NCBI RefSeq assembly: GCF_963169125.1
Contig: NC_084795.1
Location: 255,993,042-256,057,041 of the forward strand
Source of the DNA: Humulus lupulus
Taxonomy: Eukaryota; Streptophyta; Magnoliopsida; Rosales; Cannabaceae
Direction of reading: 5' to 3'
DNA length: 64,000 nt
The position numbers and the translations under genes are program-made. The notes beneath the pieces were generated by a model. The model searched no databases, was not told where the DNA came from, and was given only the letters and a program-made list of their open reading frames with translations. This document shows positions 11,751 through 23,019 of this stretch, one piece after another (the first letter of the stretch is position 1; each line of letters starts with the position of its first letter).

Positions 11751-12821
11751 CTATTTTAGTTCCTGGAAGCTGTTCTCACACTTTTGTGACCACACAATTT
11801 TATGACTCTTGAGTGTCAGCTCAATCAATGCAGTAGCAATCTTTGAGCACCCTTCCATGAAACGCCTATAATAACCTACCAATCCAAGGAAGCTTCTAAC
11901 CTCAGAAGCATTCTTTGGCCTTGGCCAATCTCTGACTGCCTCAATCTTTGTTGGATCTACCTTAATCCCTTCCTTACTGAAAATGTGCCCAAGAAAGGAT
12001 ACTTGAGATAACCAGAACTCACATTTCTTGAATTTCGCAAACAATCTGTGTTCCATCAGTCTCTGTAAAACCAACCTCAGATGTTGCTCATGCTCTGCCT
12101 CAGACTAAGAATATACCAAAATATCATCGATGAAAACGATCACAAACTGATCCAGATAATCCTTGAACACTATGTTCATCATATCCATAAAAGCAGCCGG
12201 GGCATTAGTCAATCCAAACAACATAACTAAGAACTCATAATGCCCATACCTGGTACGAAAAGCAGTCTTTGGTATGTCTCCCTCCTTGACCCTCAACTGA
12301 TGATAACCAGAACGAAGGTCTATCTTTGAGAATACCTTCTTACCTTGCAACTGATCAAACAGATCTTCTATCCTTGGCAAAGGATACTTGTTCTTGATTG
12401 TCAACTTATTCAATTCTCTGTAATCAATACACATCCTCAGAGAACCATTGTTCTTCTTTACAAACAGAACTGGCGCACCCCAAGGTGAGAAACTAGGTCT
12501 GATAAAACCCAAGTCTAACAGTTCTTGCAACTGTACTTTCAATTCCTTAAACTCAGCTGGGGTCGTTCTGTAAGGTTCTCTAGACACTGGCTCCGTCCCT
12601 GGTGCCAGTTCTATCACAAACTCTATTTCTCTGTGTGGTGGCAACCTTGGCAAATCTTCTGTAAATACATCTAGGAATTTCCAAACAAGTCTGGTCTCTT
12701 CTGGTCTCACTGGCATGGCCTGAGTGGTATCAACCACACTAGCTAAGAATCCAATGCAACCTCCTTGCAATAGATCCCTAGCCCTCAAAACAAAAATCAT
12801 AGGTATACGAGGTCCATGCAC
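11751..12821 (-). pseudogene. Reverse transcriptase of the chromovirus, broken
   Basis: Two open pieces lie in the same frame: 12821-12105 (fingers and palm, with [47 protein letters not shown] and the catalytic FIDD at its residues 230-233) and 12074-11751 (thumb, with [15 protein letters not shown] and [12 protein letters not shown]). A TAG directly after FIDDILVYS and another stop before RNase H interrupt it. The active-site aspartates are kept. The upstream start [17 protein letters not shown] matches the Del/Tekay protease-RT linker. Confidence 0.9.
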
Positions 12822-13146
12822 AGTATACCAACAAACACAAAAGGAACCTCACCTTCAGGCTCAAAGGTGACCATCTTCCTTCTGCAATCAATGGTTGCCC
12901 CATACTTCACCAACCAATCCATACCCAATATCATGTCGAAATCAGTCATAACCAACTCTATCAAGTCCACTGATAACTCTCTACCTTCCACTTCACTGGC
13001 AAAGATCTGACCCATCTCCTGGATACCACTAACTCCCAAGTGGGTAACAAAGTTCCAAACCCCACAGCATAAAAATCACAGGGTCTACACAGACTATCAA
13101 TAATACTACTAGCAACAAAAGAATGTGTAGCACCAGAATCAATCAA
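12797..13146 (-). pseudogene. Retropepsin-like protease of the chromovirus, frameshifted
   Basis: The piece at 13146-12961 carries the active-site motif IDSGATHSFV. The second half, in another frame (13039-12797), carries LVMTDFDMILGMDWL, the usual second conserved block. The frame changes near 13000-13050 and again before RT near 12800. This aspartic protease would cut the Gag-Pol polyprotein; it is split here and cannot be translated whole. Confidence 0.85.
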
Positions 13147-13176
13147 AACACTATAAGGGGTTCCAGCACTAAGAAG

Positions 13177-14373
13177 CTAACCTGTAACTATTGAGGGAGA
13201 AACCTCAGCTTCTACTTGTGTCAACGCGAACACTCGAGATGGGGCCGAGCTGTCCGCTTTCCTGGGTTCTTCTTTTCTGGCCTTAGGGAAATCCTTTTTG
13301 AGATGACCTACTGCTCCATATGAGAAGGAGGCCCTTGCCCTACACTCTCCCAAATGATGCCTCTTGCACCTAGGGCATTCATGATAAGACTTCCAGGCTT
13401 CATTACCACCTGGACGACCTTTTGAAACACCACAGGGCCGCCTATTAGGAACTGGGAAGGTGTCAGGAACCTTCCTCTTCTGATCACTAGGGCCTCCACC
13501 CCTACTTGAACCCACAAATGGAGGACCTGTCCTCCTAAACTCCTTTCTGGCTACATTGTCTCGCCAGATCTTGTTCTCCGCATTCTCAGCTGTGAGTGCC
13601 CTCTCAACCACATGTGCGTAGGTAGTAATCCCAGCCACAGTGATAATACGAACGTCGCGGGCTAATCTGGGTTGTAGCCCCTGAAGAAATCTCTCTCTTC
13701 TGGTCCCATCAGTGGACACCAGCTCCATGGAAATTTTTTCCAAACTATCAAATTTCAAGGCATACTCAGTGCCTGACAAACCTCCCTGAAGTAACCTGAT
13801 GAACTCCTCAGCCTTTGCCGGTCTGATGGCATCATTATAATATTTCTCGTTAAACAGAGTCTGAAACTCTTCCCAACTCAGGGCATTAACATTTCTGGTC
13901 TGGGTAATAACCTCCCACCAAATTCGGGCATCCTCCCGAAACATATAAGTGGCACATGCCACCCTCTCATTACCAGCCACCCTCATGAAGTCTAGGATGG
14001 TGGTAATCATACTCATCCATTGCTCTGCCTTGGCAGGATCTGCACTGTCCTAAAAAATTGGAGGTTGTTGCTTCCTGAACCTTTCATAAAGAGGTTCCCA
14101 TTTATTTCCAACCTCAGGCAGCTGCTCAGCTGCTGGCATCGACACAAGAGGTGCCATTGATACACTGGCCACTGCAGGTGCTTGTTGTTGTCTGAGGAGG
14201 CGAAGTTCCTCTCCCTGTCTTAACACTGTAGCCTGCAGATTGCTAATTATCTGCTGCCAGTTTGCAGGAGCTGGCTGTGAAATCTGTCCTTGGTCATTCT
14301 CTTAACCCTAATTATTATTATTCTGGCCTTGATCACTCTGGCCAGCTGACATATCTGTCGGCCCTGGATTCAT
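13177..14373 (-). pseudogene. Gag of the chromovirus with damaged zinc knuckle
   Basis: An ATG at 14373 (MNPGPTDMSAGQ) begins gag; stops near 14305 and 14050 interrupt the Gln-rich N-terminal part. The capsid-like core (14016 on) has ARIWWEVIT, WEEFQTLFNEKYY and RFLQGLQP. The first Cys cluster (CPRCKRHHLGEC) is present. In the second, CCHC knuckle the first, second and last cysteines have become S, Y and F (SFSYGAVGHLKKDF), so RNA binding should fail. A TAG at 13177 separates gag from the protease in the same frame. Confidence 0.85.
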
Positions 14374-14816
14374 TCTTATTACTTATACCTTGCTGAAACA
14401 ATTATCAATACAGCCAGTATGTAGTAATAACTAAACCTCTTGCCGCCTTACGGTCCAAGAACAAACAAACAATTATCATATTCCACAGTCATACAAATAT
14501 ACAATTGGATACATGATTATAGCATTTAGCACTTAGCATGTATCACATAATAATTCACAATCAACAATACTAATAAGTATGTTACAGTAATTTCGGTACT
14601 ATTTAGCACACGGTTGCTGAGGATACAATATTCAGGGCATAGGTTTAACATGGTGTCTCATGTATACAGGTAAAGCATATATACTATATTTAAGCAGGTA
14701 TACATATAACTGCATAAATAGTTACCAGACCATGAGTCGAGCTTGACTTCAGTGATGAGTGTAAATGCCCAGCCAGTCTATAGGAACCCTAACCTTGGCA
14801 CGCTCTGATAGCAAGT
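14374..14816 (-). other. Chromovirus leader with primer-binding site
   Basis: Between gag and the 5' LTR. In minus orientation the sequence after the LTR reads ACTTGCTATCAGAGCG, one mismatch from the complement of initiator methionine tRNA (TGGTATCAGAGC) that many plant Ty3 elements use. The part 14610-14816 is duplicated at 7292-7501. Confidence 0.75.
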
Positions 14817-17118
14817 TGTAACACCCTAGTTACCCCCTAGACATTACAGTGAACCATGAATTTAACTCGTTACCCGAGTCCTTTGGTTAAAAACGTGCTT
14901 CTAGGTGTTATTAACAGGTTAAGGTAGAAAACCAATCAAAAGGAAATGATATATTTTATTTAAAACATAAAACTGTTCATGGGCCCATCAAAATGTTTAC
15001 AAGTTATTTACAACTCAAAATGGTCATTACTGTTTCAAATATACAAACCCGCTGACCTAAGCAGCAAAAATAGGGTAAACCCCCTAGTTCCTCTGAGAAC
15101 TCCTTGGCCATGGTGGTGAAGCGGCCGCATATGTACACAGCACCACCTAAGCTCTCCACTCAAGGCTGGGTGAGCTTCTCTTTCCCTTTACCTGCACCAC
15201 ATAGCACCCATGAGCCAAAGCCAAGTAAGAAAACACAATATAGCATGAATATAATATCAACAATAATCATAATAATCATTCAGGACTTTCAGTCCAAAAC
15301 ATATGAGTGATAGTTGAAAAGTCACTAAGGTGGGTTCCGTTCCCTCTAGCCATGTGACGATAGGGTCACCAAGGCTTTACAAATAAGTTATCCTTTCACT
15401 AGCTTATCAAGATAGGTGCTCGATGAACTAGTGACCAATATAACCTACCACATGACCATAGAGTCACAATCGTGGGATTCCGCTCCCTAGCCATGTGACA
15501 AGCAGTCACCTAGGCCTAGGCCTTGGCTCTGAGTAACTAGTCCTAGACTAGTCAAGCGCTTAAAAGTTTCATCGACCTTAGGGTCGGTCCAACATTAATG
15601 CTCCTAGAGTCATTCGACGCTGATATCAAATAGATCTAACCTTTATCGGCCCTGCGTCCAGGACGCTTATGCTGTTTCTGAATCTCAGGTTAGTAATACG
15701 CGACCAGTGTCGTCCTTGACTAATCAGTGCCATACACAAGTAAGCAAGCTCTGCTAAGCATTTAATATGCAATCAATGTCCACATTTAACAACCAACATG
15801 CCTAAAAAACAATCATGCATGTCATATACACAGGGTGCAGTTTTCTTACCTCTAATTTGAGCGAGAGTTAATATAAGAACGACCCTTGAGAACGATCAAC
15901 CTTTAAGTTCCTTAGCGGTCACCTAGTCATAATTAAATATGGGATACCATCAATAAATTGAATAACAAAGGTTCCCGAACCAAGATCTAGCCTTCGGGAC
16001 ATCAAACCCCACTAATCCGGGTAGTAGGAACAATCCCGAGGCCTAAATCCAAGTTCCCAAGATCAAAACACTCAAACGGCCTCAAAACCCTGCCTGAGCC
16101 GTGGCCTTAGAAGCTTGAGCCGCGGCCCCCAGTCACACCGGGAGCAAGGGCCGCGGCGCCCAGCACGCCCAAAAGCCTCCACCAGCTTCTTCGAGCTTGG
16201 GCCACGGCGCCCAAGAACAGGGTCGCGGCCCCCACTCAGAAACCAGCAATAAACTCGATTTTCTTCATCCTAAACCTCCCAAAAACATACCTAAACACTT
16301 CCAAATCCAAAAATCAAAGTTCTCAAACATCCCAATGATCCAAAATCATCATATCCCGAAGCTCAAACGAATAAAAAACTCAACGATTCACAAAATCCAA
16401 TTCAAAGCTTAGAAACTCTAAAAGCTCAAAACGTAAAACTTAGATTACCTTTGATTGGGTTGTTTCTCGTTAAATCCTTCGGTCAAGAAGCGTCTAATCT
16501 TTCCTAGGATCGCTATGCCTCGATCCTCACTTGATTCTGACTCCTAGAACTCAAGATTTCTTCGAAATTTCCTTGAACGGTAAAAGGAACTAACGGGAAC
16601 AGAGAAAGTGTTTTCTAACGTACGATTCTACCTGACGAGCTACTTCAAGCTTAAGTAACCTCAAATAAAACCTAGTGCTCGGGGTCCCAAAAACACCCCC
16701 GGGAACATAATAGTCAAAACTCCCATAATTTCCTCCTGATCTCAATAATTCTCAATTTATCATCAAATAACATTCTCATTACTCAATATCCCAATAAATG
16801 ACCCCGTTATGACAAAACCGCTAATTTGCAATATCAGACCGTCTCATGCCGAATAGCTCGAATATATCTCCATAATAATGGGATCTCATCCACAAATCCC
16901 CATATGCACCAAAATACACAAATATGCCCTCAACGGGCCAAATTATCAAAATACCCTAATAACCAAATGTGGACCCACATGCATGCATTTAACATCTTAT
17001 CATAATAAAATTCACATAAACATGCATATAATCATTTAATGGCATAATTAAATAATTATGGCCCTCTCGGCCTACTAATCCAGCCATTAAACTGCATTAG
17101 GGATTTCAGGGCATTACA
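14817..17118 (-). mobile_element. Chromovirus LTR (5' LTR of the main unit)
   Basis: 2302 bp, TGTAACACC to GGCATTACA, collinear with 7502-9774. It shows scattered substitutions and a 50-bp insertion or duplication within the GGGCCGCGGCG/GCCACGGCG region. The TSD copy ATAGA follows at 17119-17123. Confidence 0.9.
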
Positions 17119-17123
17119 ATAGA

Positions 17124-17417
17124 TATAAAATCTATAGTTTCTGTCTAAGAAGTGAAATTGTGATTTCCTTATTGCTTAGGTCAAGCGTTAATTGATAGAG
17201 TTCTCATTTCTGTAATTAAGTTTATGGAAATATCATTTATAGTGAACTTAGTGGAATTTAAGGATAAAATACAAATGAGGGGTAAAACGGTAATTAACCC
17301 CCGTCTCATTAGTAGATCATCTATGGAGGGTTTAATAACGGTAATGGTGGTAACAATGGATAATATATCTAAATTTGGTGTAAAGTGTTCTATGAATTAA
17401 ATAGTGTAATTTTGAGT
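17124..17417 (+). mobile_element. Long copia-like LTR, second segment
   Basis: This continues the element interrupted at 7203 (the joined reading passes from ATTTATCATAGA into TATAAAATCTATAG). No gene is present. Its last five bases, TGAGT (17413-17417), form the left TSD of the next insertion. Confidence 0.5.
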
Positions 17418-20400
17418 TGTAAAGAACTCCATATTCTATTTATTTATAAAAACGTCGCTCAACTCACATGTATTAGAAAAATACAATTTTAAGGAAAAGT
17501 TTAGCGGGGCCTTGATAAAACATGCAATTTTGGCCCAATAGTTTGAAATAAAAATATTGTATCTTTATGCAGTATTTGGAAATAAAATAAAATAATAAGT
17601 CCCACTAACGTAATTTGAAACATAAACCATAACATAAGTTCTTAATTATTCTTGGCATTCATCTTGATCGTTATTCGTTCATAGGACATCCCACGTCACA
17701 CATGCCTAGAAGTCAGAACCTCCCACATTACTGTGCATGCCAAGGAGAAACAATATTGCCTACCTGAAAGGGGGAAAGTAAGGGGGTGGGCTAAAAGCCC
17801 AGTAAGGAAGCACAAACAAATGCAACAATATTTAAGAAAACACAAGAAGGCTAAATTCATATACGTAGACTCATGGAAAATATATCATAACTATATCGTA
17901 TTCATACTCATATATCATAATCATAAGAATTCATATTCATAATCATAATCATAGTCATACATCATGTGATCATGACACCCCTATTGTCCATGTCACATTA
18001 TGAGGTAACCAGCAAAATTATAAACTGGTAAGATCTCCTCTATGAGGTAAATAGGATCTTAGGTCCTCGAATAACCTCGGCGCGTCTGCCCTATGAGTTA
18101 CGTCATATCCTTAGTAACTCCATTGTTGTGTCGCATTCAACACGCTAACAACCTACTACTTTTCATACAACATACAAGCAGACATACACAAATCATATCA
18201 TAACATAATAATTCATACTTTCATAACACTTTAGCTTACCGTAGCTCATACTTTCCATAACACCATAATTCATGCAATCATATCAGTGCATACTTTTCAT
18301 AACACAATTCATATAAATTCTAGCTAATTTCTTTACCTCAAGTCCAAGCAAAATATAAAGTGCAGGGTACTTCACAATGAGCCTAAAATCACAATAAAAC
18401 GTTCGTCTTAAAATCATGTAAGTTTACACATGCCCAACATACATACCCTACGTGTGCATGAGTCATGCACACGTAGCACATGCTACACCACATTACAAAC
18501 ATTCAACAATTTCATATAAAACCATAAAAGAATAATGCCAATTCTACTAAATAATCCTCCACAGTTACAAAACAGAAATCATATGTTTGATTAATAGGCG
18601 TACGCTTGAACGTAAAAATAAACTTGCATGTAACATGCATACGTGAGAGTGTTCTTAAAATTAGCGTTGAAGTTCATAAATTCTACTTGTTCATCTTATT
18701 GCCACTTTCTAAAAATTCAGCAAGAATTAGTTTACTAATTTGTTAACATTATCATATTATCTCCTTAGGTCATAGGGTTTTATTCTAGATTTTACTTCAC
18801 AAAATTATTTATTTAATTATCACTTAAGTCACATTTGTTTTAAAATAATAAAATCTCAATTATTATTTTAAATAAAGGTAAAATATGTCAATCTTTCTAT
18901 TTCTCACAAAATAATTAATTTAACATAATTAATTAATTTTTCAATAAAATATATATACTCTTTTTCTTTATCAATGTTTCTAAATTAATAAATAGAATAA
19001 ATAAATAATTTAATATTTTAACAATTTAAGACTTTGAGGTCACCACATTTCACATCTAAGTCGTAAAATAAGTTGGAAAATCCAAACTATACACCCATTC
19101 ATTTAATTAAATTCCTTAGTCCCATTTTAAAATAGTTTTACTTATTTAATTATTATCAAAGAAACTACATTTTTACAAGTGTGGAAAAATACATTTTCCA
19201 TCTATAAAGTCTATGGCCTAAATTAATCAAACATATATTTTTTATTTTTTATTTTAAAAGACACATGAACCTAAAAATTTCAGCAACCATTTTATCACAT
19301 TAGTTTCTTTTTAATAACTAAATTAATAATAAAAATATCAAGTTTCCTTTGAAACTTAAAAAAAAAATTCTGCATACACTTGAATGAAGAAAAATACTTA
19401 AGTAACATGTGAAAATCACCATTTTTGTTGTCTTGGTTTTAAAATATGAATTTTAAGTCATAGTTTGCTTTCTTACTAATTAATTCACAAACCACCCTTT
19501 TAGAATTAATAAAATTCAGCAAGCATAAATCCAACTAGAATCCTAACAAATACTTTGAATCATTCACAACAATTCAACTAACTAACTTAACATGGTTTTT
19601 ATACTTTATGCATTTCAATATGACAATTTAGCATGCAAATCAAATCAATAACCAAAATCAAGTTACTTCAATCACACTACACCCACATAGTTGAAACCCA
19701 CATAGCACAATACATGAAAACTATCACAAATTGACATGCACTAAATCAAAGGCTTTTAAAGATAAAATCAAGAAACAAAACAAACTCACAATCCCTTTTT
19801 AAATACCCTAGGCCGAATGTGTGGCATAGAATTTTCCAAAATATCATGTTCTAAAGAACAACAATATGCCCATATTAATCTTCTAAGAATAAAAAAATAA
19901 TCAAAACTCTTATAGATTTTCAAGAAAAACCCTAACATGTTCCTATCTCCAATAACATCAACAACTTTGATAGAAAATCAATTAAAATAAAAATAAACCT
20001 CACATATCTTTATATAATACAAATTATATACACTACACCATATCCATAGATCTATATTTCTTCTTCTTAACCTCCATGCTTGAACAAATAAGCACACACA
20101 CCTACACATAAGGCAACACACTCCCATATCACATGTACACATGCTTGTATCTAAAAATGCATTTATTCATAGAAATAAACTACATGCACAACCCTAGCAT
20201 GGTTATGTGAATGTGAAAAAGAATGAAACATAAAAAACAACCATCAACACATATAGAGAATCAAAAGATCAAAACGAAAATCAACAATTGAAATAGCAAC
20301 AAGACAATAACAAGGCTAAAGATTCCATTACCTCATTTGATAGAAATCAAATATTCAAAAAAAAAAAAAAAAAACTATAGTCACCTTCTTGGACACCTAG

Positions 20401-21403
20401 GGTTTTCGAAACCCATCACAAAAGAAAAGAAAAAAATGCTCTTAGAATTAAGAAGAAGAAGGAGAATGAAAATATTACTATGAACTAACATGCTTACCCT
20501 TAAGGATTTCGAATTTCCCTAATTATCTTCTTTCTTCCTTTCTTCTTCTCCTTCTCTCTCTAGTCCTCACGCCTCCCGTCTCCTTCTCTCTCTAAAACCG
20601 GCAACCACAAAGAGTATCCAAGCTCTTCTTTTTCTTTTCCTTTTATTTAACCTAAGAGGGAAAAACCCTAGCCTAATGTGAATGGGAAAGTTATTTCATT
20701 TATCTTATTTTTAGCCTAAAATCCATCTACTAGAAAAAGAAAAAATCAAAGGAGAAGATGACACACATAAATAAGGAAACATAGCCTATGCTCTCCCACT
20801 CTTTCTACAAAACTGATACTCTCCCTCTCACACTCTCTCTATACTCGGCTATGAGTGGCCTTTTCACACTACCACTCTCTAATTTTTCTTACTCAAAAAT
20901 AACGTAAGACAACCCATAGAAAATCAAATCCCTTAAATCACTTACCTATCATTCTATTTCTCTAATTCCCAATCAACAAAAGATGACAAAATATTATTAA
21001 GGAAAGATCCTCCCTTCCTTGTTCACACTCACGCCACTCACTCTCTATTTCTTACCATTTGTCTTCTAATTTTCTCTTTTCATAATAATAATTGAAAGTA
21101 AAAAAAAGTAATAGGAAAATATACACTATGCATGGAAACTAATGCATGATCACCATGTATACCATGCACATGCACACACACAAGTGCTAGGGTGAATTTA
21201 TAATAACCATGGACCTTGGTGCACACAATCAAATCACAAGAAGGCTCTTAAAATAGAATAATTAAATAAAACAAATAAAAAAATTAAATTCACATAATTT
21301 CCACAAAGAAATTCAAACAATTAAAATAATTTCATAAAACTTAACAATTAATAATAAACTAAAGCACAAAATTAATTAAAATAAAAAAAAATGGTGCGCT
21401 ACA
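17418..21403 (-). mobile_element. Solo LTR, 4 kb, Ty3-like
   Basis: It starts TGTAAAGAAC and ends GTGCGCTACA, with perfect 5-bp TSDs TGAGT at 17413-17417 and 21404-21408. No gag or pol lies inside. Landmarks in the same order as the chromovirus LTRs on the minus strand are GGGCTAAAAGCCCAG near 17790, several 'cctatgag' type words near 18040-18110, TGCAGGGTAC near 18360, and a pyrimidine-rich leader near 20520-20600 ending (minus) in a GGTAAGCATG word. It holds an A-run at 20357-20375. At 3986 bp it is long for an LTR. It most likely arose by LTR-LTR recombination. Confidence 0.8.
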
Positions 21404-21408
21404 TGAGT

Positions 21409-21898
21409 CTATAGTGGAGTAAAAAAGAATTAATAAGGTAGTGAAATTATTCATAAATAAATTCACATTAACTTATTGGAACTTGATTTCATGGATCCAT
21501 GGTCCCCGTATCACTTTTGAATAATTCATATAGAATGTTCCAATTAATTGATTCAGTTATCAATTTAGAATATCGAATTGATTATGTCAATTTTGTGATA
21601 TTTACATGAATTATGGATTAGAGAAAAAAAAAGAGAGTTATTGTAAAATATTGAGCATATTGATTAATAATAAAAAATTGGTGTTAATATTAATAAATAA
21701 TATCAAATCAAGTTTCAAATTATAAATAATTCATTTGAATAAGGATTTAATTATTTAACTAATTTATTATAAAATGTATAAACAAAAGGGTCTTGAATTT
21801 GAGTCCATTGGGCCTTAAGAATTTGAGTCCATTGAATTTGACACACATCATGAGCCCAACCCACATGGTGTGGGAAAGCCATGATAGAGATTTATTTA
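21409..21898 (+). mobile_element. Long copia-like LTR, third segment
   Basis: Continuation of the host repeat after the solo LTR (…GAGT|CTATAGTGGAG). A duplicated 'gaatttgagtccattg' word lies at 21795-21838. It stops at the 5' LTR of the Tat complex. I did not find its continuation after 55467. Confidence 0.45.
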
Positions 21899-22132
21899 TG
21901 TTATCCCCAAAATTTTAGTTCGATGACGTGGCAATCAGAAGTGACAATTGGCAATGCATGGTCAGTAAATGGCACATTAATAGTTAATAAATGTGTTGAC
22001 CAAGGAGGTGCAAAGGTTGGAAGTTGACCTATGGAGTTGTGATATTACTGGTCAAGAAATGAATTTACCTGGTAAGAAAGTGATTTGACTGACCAGGTAA
22101 GGTTTCTGTCCGACCAGTAGAGTGTTTCGACC

Positions 22133-22243
22133 AACCAGAGATGTGTCATGCTAGACCAGAGATGTGTCATGCTAGACCATAGATGTGTCATGTTAGACCA
22201 GAGATGTGTCATGCTAGACCAGAGATGTGTCATGTTAGACCAG
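22133..22243 (+). repeat. 21-bp minisatellite inside the LTR
   Basis: About five head-to-tail copies of a unit with core GACCAGAGATGTGTCATG. The unit is 21 bp, so in the reverse frame it reads as repeated MTHLWSS; this is a by-product, not a gene. LTR 2 has only about two copies (28541-28585). Confidence 0.9.
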
Positions 22244-22587
22244 AGGTGTGCTAGAGGAGTGCTTTGCCTATACCGACCAGAGGTGTGCTAGAAGGTGCTT
22301 GCCTATGCCGACCGGTGAGTTGTCTTGGCCGATCAGTCACTTCGGGGATGGATTTGGTCGGTCCATGGATCAGAATCTCAGAAGTTACCGTCTAGTAACT
22401 CTTCAGTAAAGCTTCAGTAACGACTTCAACCCGAATCATTTGCAACTACCGCAGGAATCTCTTAGATATCCCAGAATAATAGCTATATTATTATAATTTA
22501 AATTTATTTATATTTTAGTTAATTAAAGTTGGTTGGAAGAACCAAGGACCCAGTCAAAGGGATATTTCTGATGTACGATCCACGAGC

Positions 22588-22596
22588 CTATAAATA
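22588..22596 (+). promoter_or_regulatory. LTR TATA box
   Basis: CTATAAATA, repeated at 28931-28939 in LTR 2 and at 55163-55171 in the 3' LTR-like end. In all three, CATTTAAGGGGA follows at a similar distance, which fits the U3-R boundary. Confidence 0.65.
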
Positions 22597-22962
22597 AATG
22601 GCTCATGGTATCATTTAAGGGGATCTGGTCTTTTGAAAGAAAAAAGAGCTCTCTGGTTTGGAGAACTTGGGACTGTTACTTGGGGCATTCTTGGAGCATT
22701 TTCTGATAGAGTTTAGAGAGAGAAAGCTTTTATTCTCTAGAGAGAGAAAATCTGTATTTTTCAACTTACACTTAAGAAACTCAGTTGACTCAAGTTCATC
22801 TGATCTTAAGTGTAGGAGATATATATCATAACTTCAAGTGGATTAGGCTATTGCCAATAAATTGGGGCTGAACCACTATAAAATTATGGGTGTTGTATTT
22901 TCTATTCAAGGCTTATTGTCATTTTGACGTCTACTCATTTTTGGCCAAAATCGTGGTCAACA

Positions 22963-22985
22963 TTTTTGGTGCTTTCATTGAGAGC
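22963..22985 (+). other. Tat primer-binding site
   Basis: TTGGTGCTTTCATTGAGAG directly after the LTR end. The same sequence follows the LTRs at 29311 and (minus strand) 49166. It should pair with the 3' end of a host tRNA; I did not assign which one. Confidence 0.7.
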
Positions 22986-23019
22986 CTGAATAGAAGAGAT
23001 ACATTGTTATTCTACCAAT

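Larger units (their letters stand above)
7204..17118 (-). mobile_element. Ty3 chromovirus complex (Tekay/Del-like), LTR-int-LTR-int-LTR
   Basis: The unit is flanked by a perfect 5-bp TSD, ATAGA, at 7199-7203 and 17119-17123. On the minus strand the order is 5' LTR (17118-14817), primer-binding site, gag, protease, RT, RNase H, integrase with chromodomain, polypurine tract, LTR (9774-7502), then a second primer-binding-site region (7501-7292) and an 88-bp LTR piece (7291-7204). LTRs over 2 kb, the pol order and the C-terminal chromodomain fit the Tekay/Del clade. All coding parts carry stops or frameshifts, so it cannot move by itself. LTR divergence looks like a few percent, so the insertion is moderately old. 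Confidence 0.9.
21899..22962 (+). mobile_element. Tat-lineage LTR 1 (5' LTR of gag-bearing unit)
   Basis: 1064 bp, TGTTATCCCC to GTGGTCAACA, followed by the primer-binding site. A near-identical LTR (1007 bp) stands at 28305-29311. The length difference is mainly a 21-bp minisatellite with about five copies here and two there. A TATA box (CTATAAATA) lies at 22588-22596, followed by CATTTAAGGGGA and a CT/GA-rich leader. The five bases before it are ATTTA. Confidence 0.9.

Noticed and set aside
22045..22233. Open frame of repeated MTHLWSS on the minus strand
   Set aside because: Made by a 21-bp minisatellite in an LTR; no start context, and the sister LTR has fewer units.
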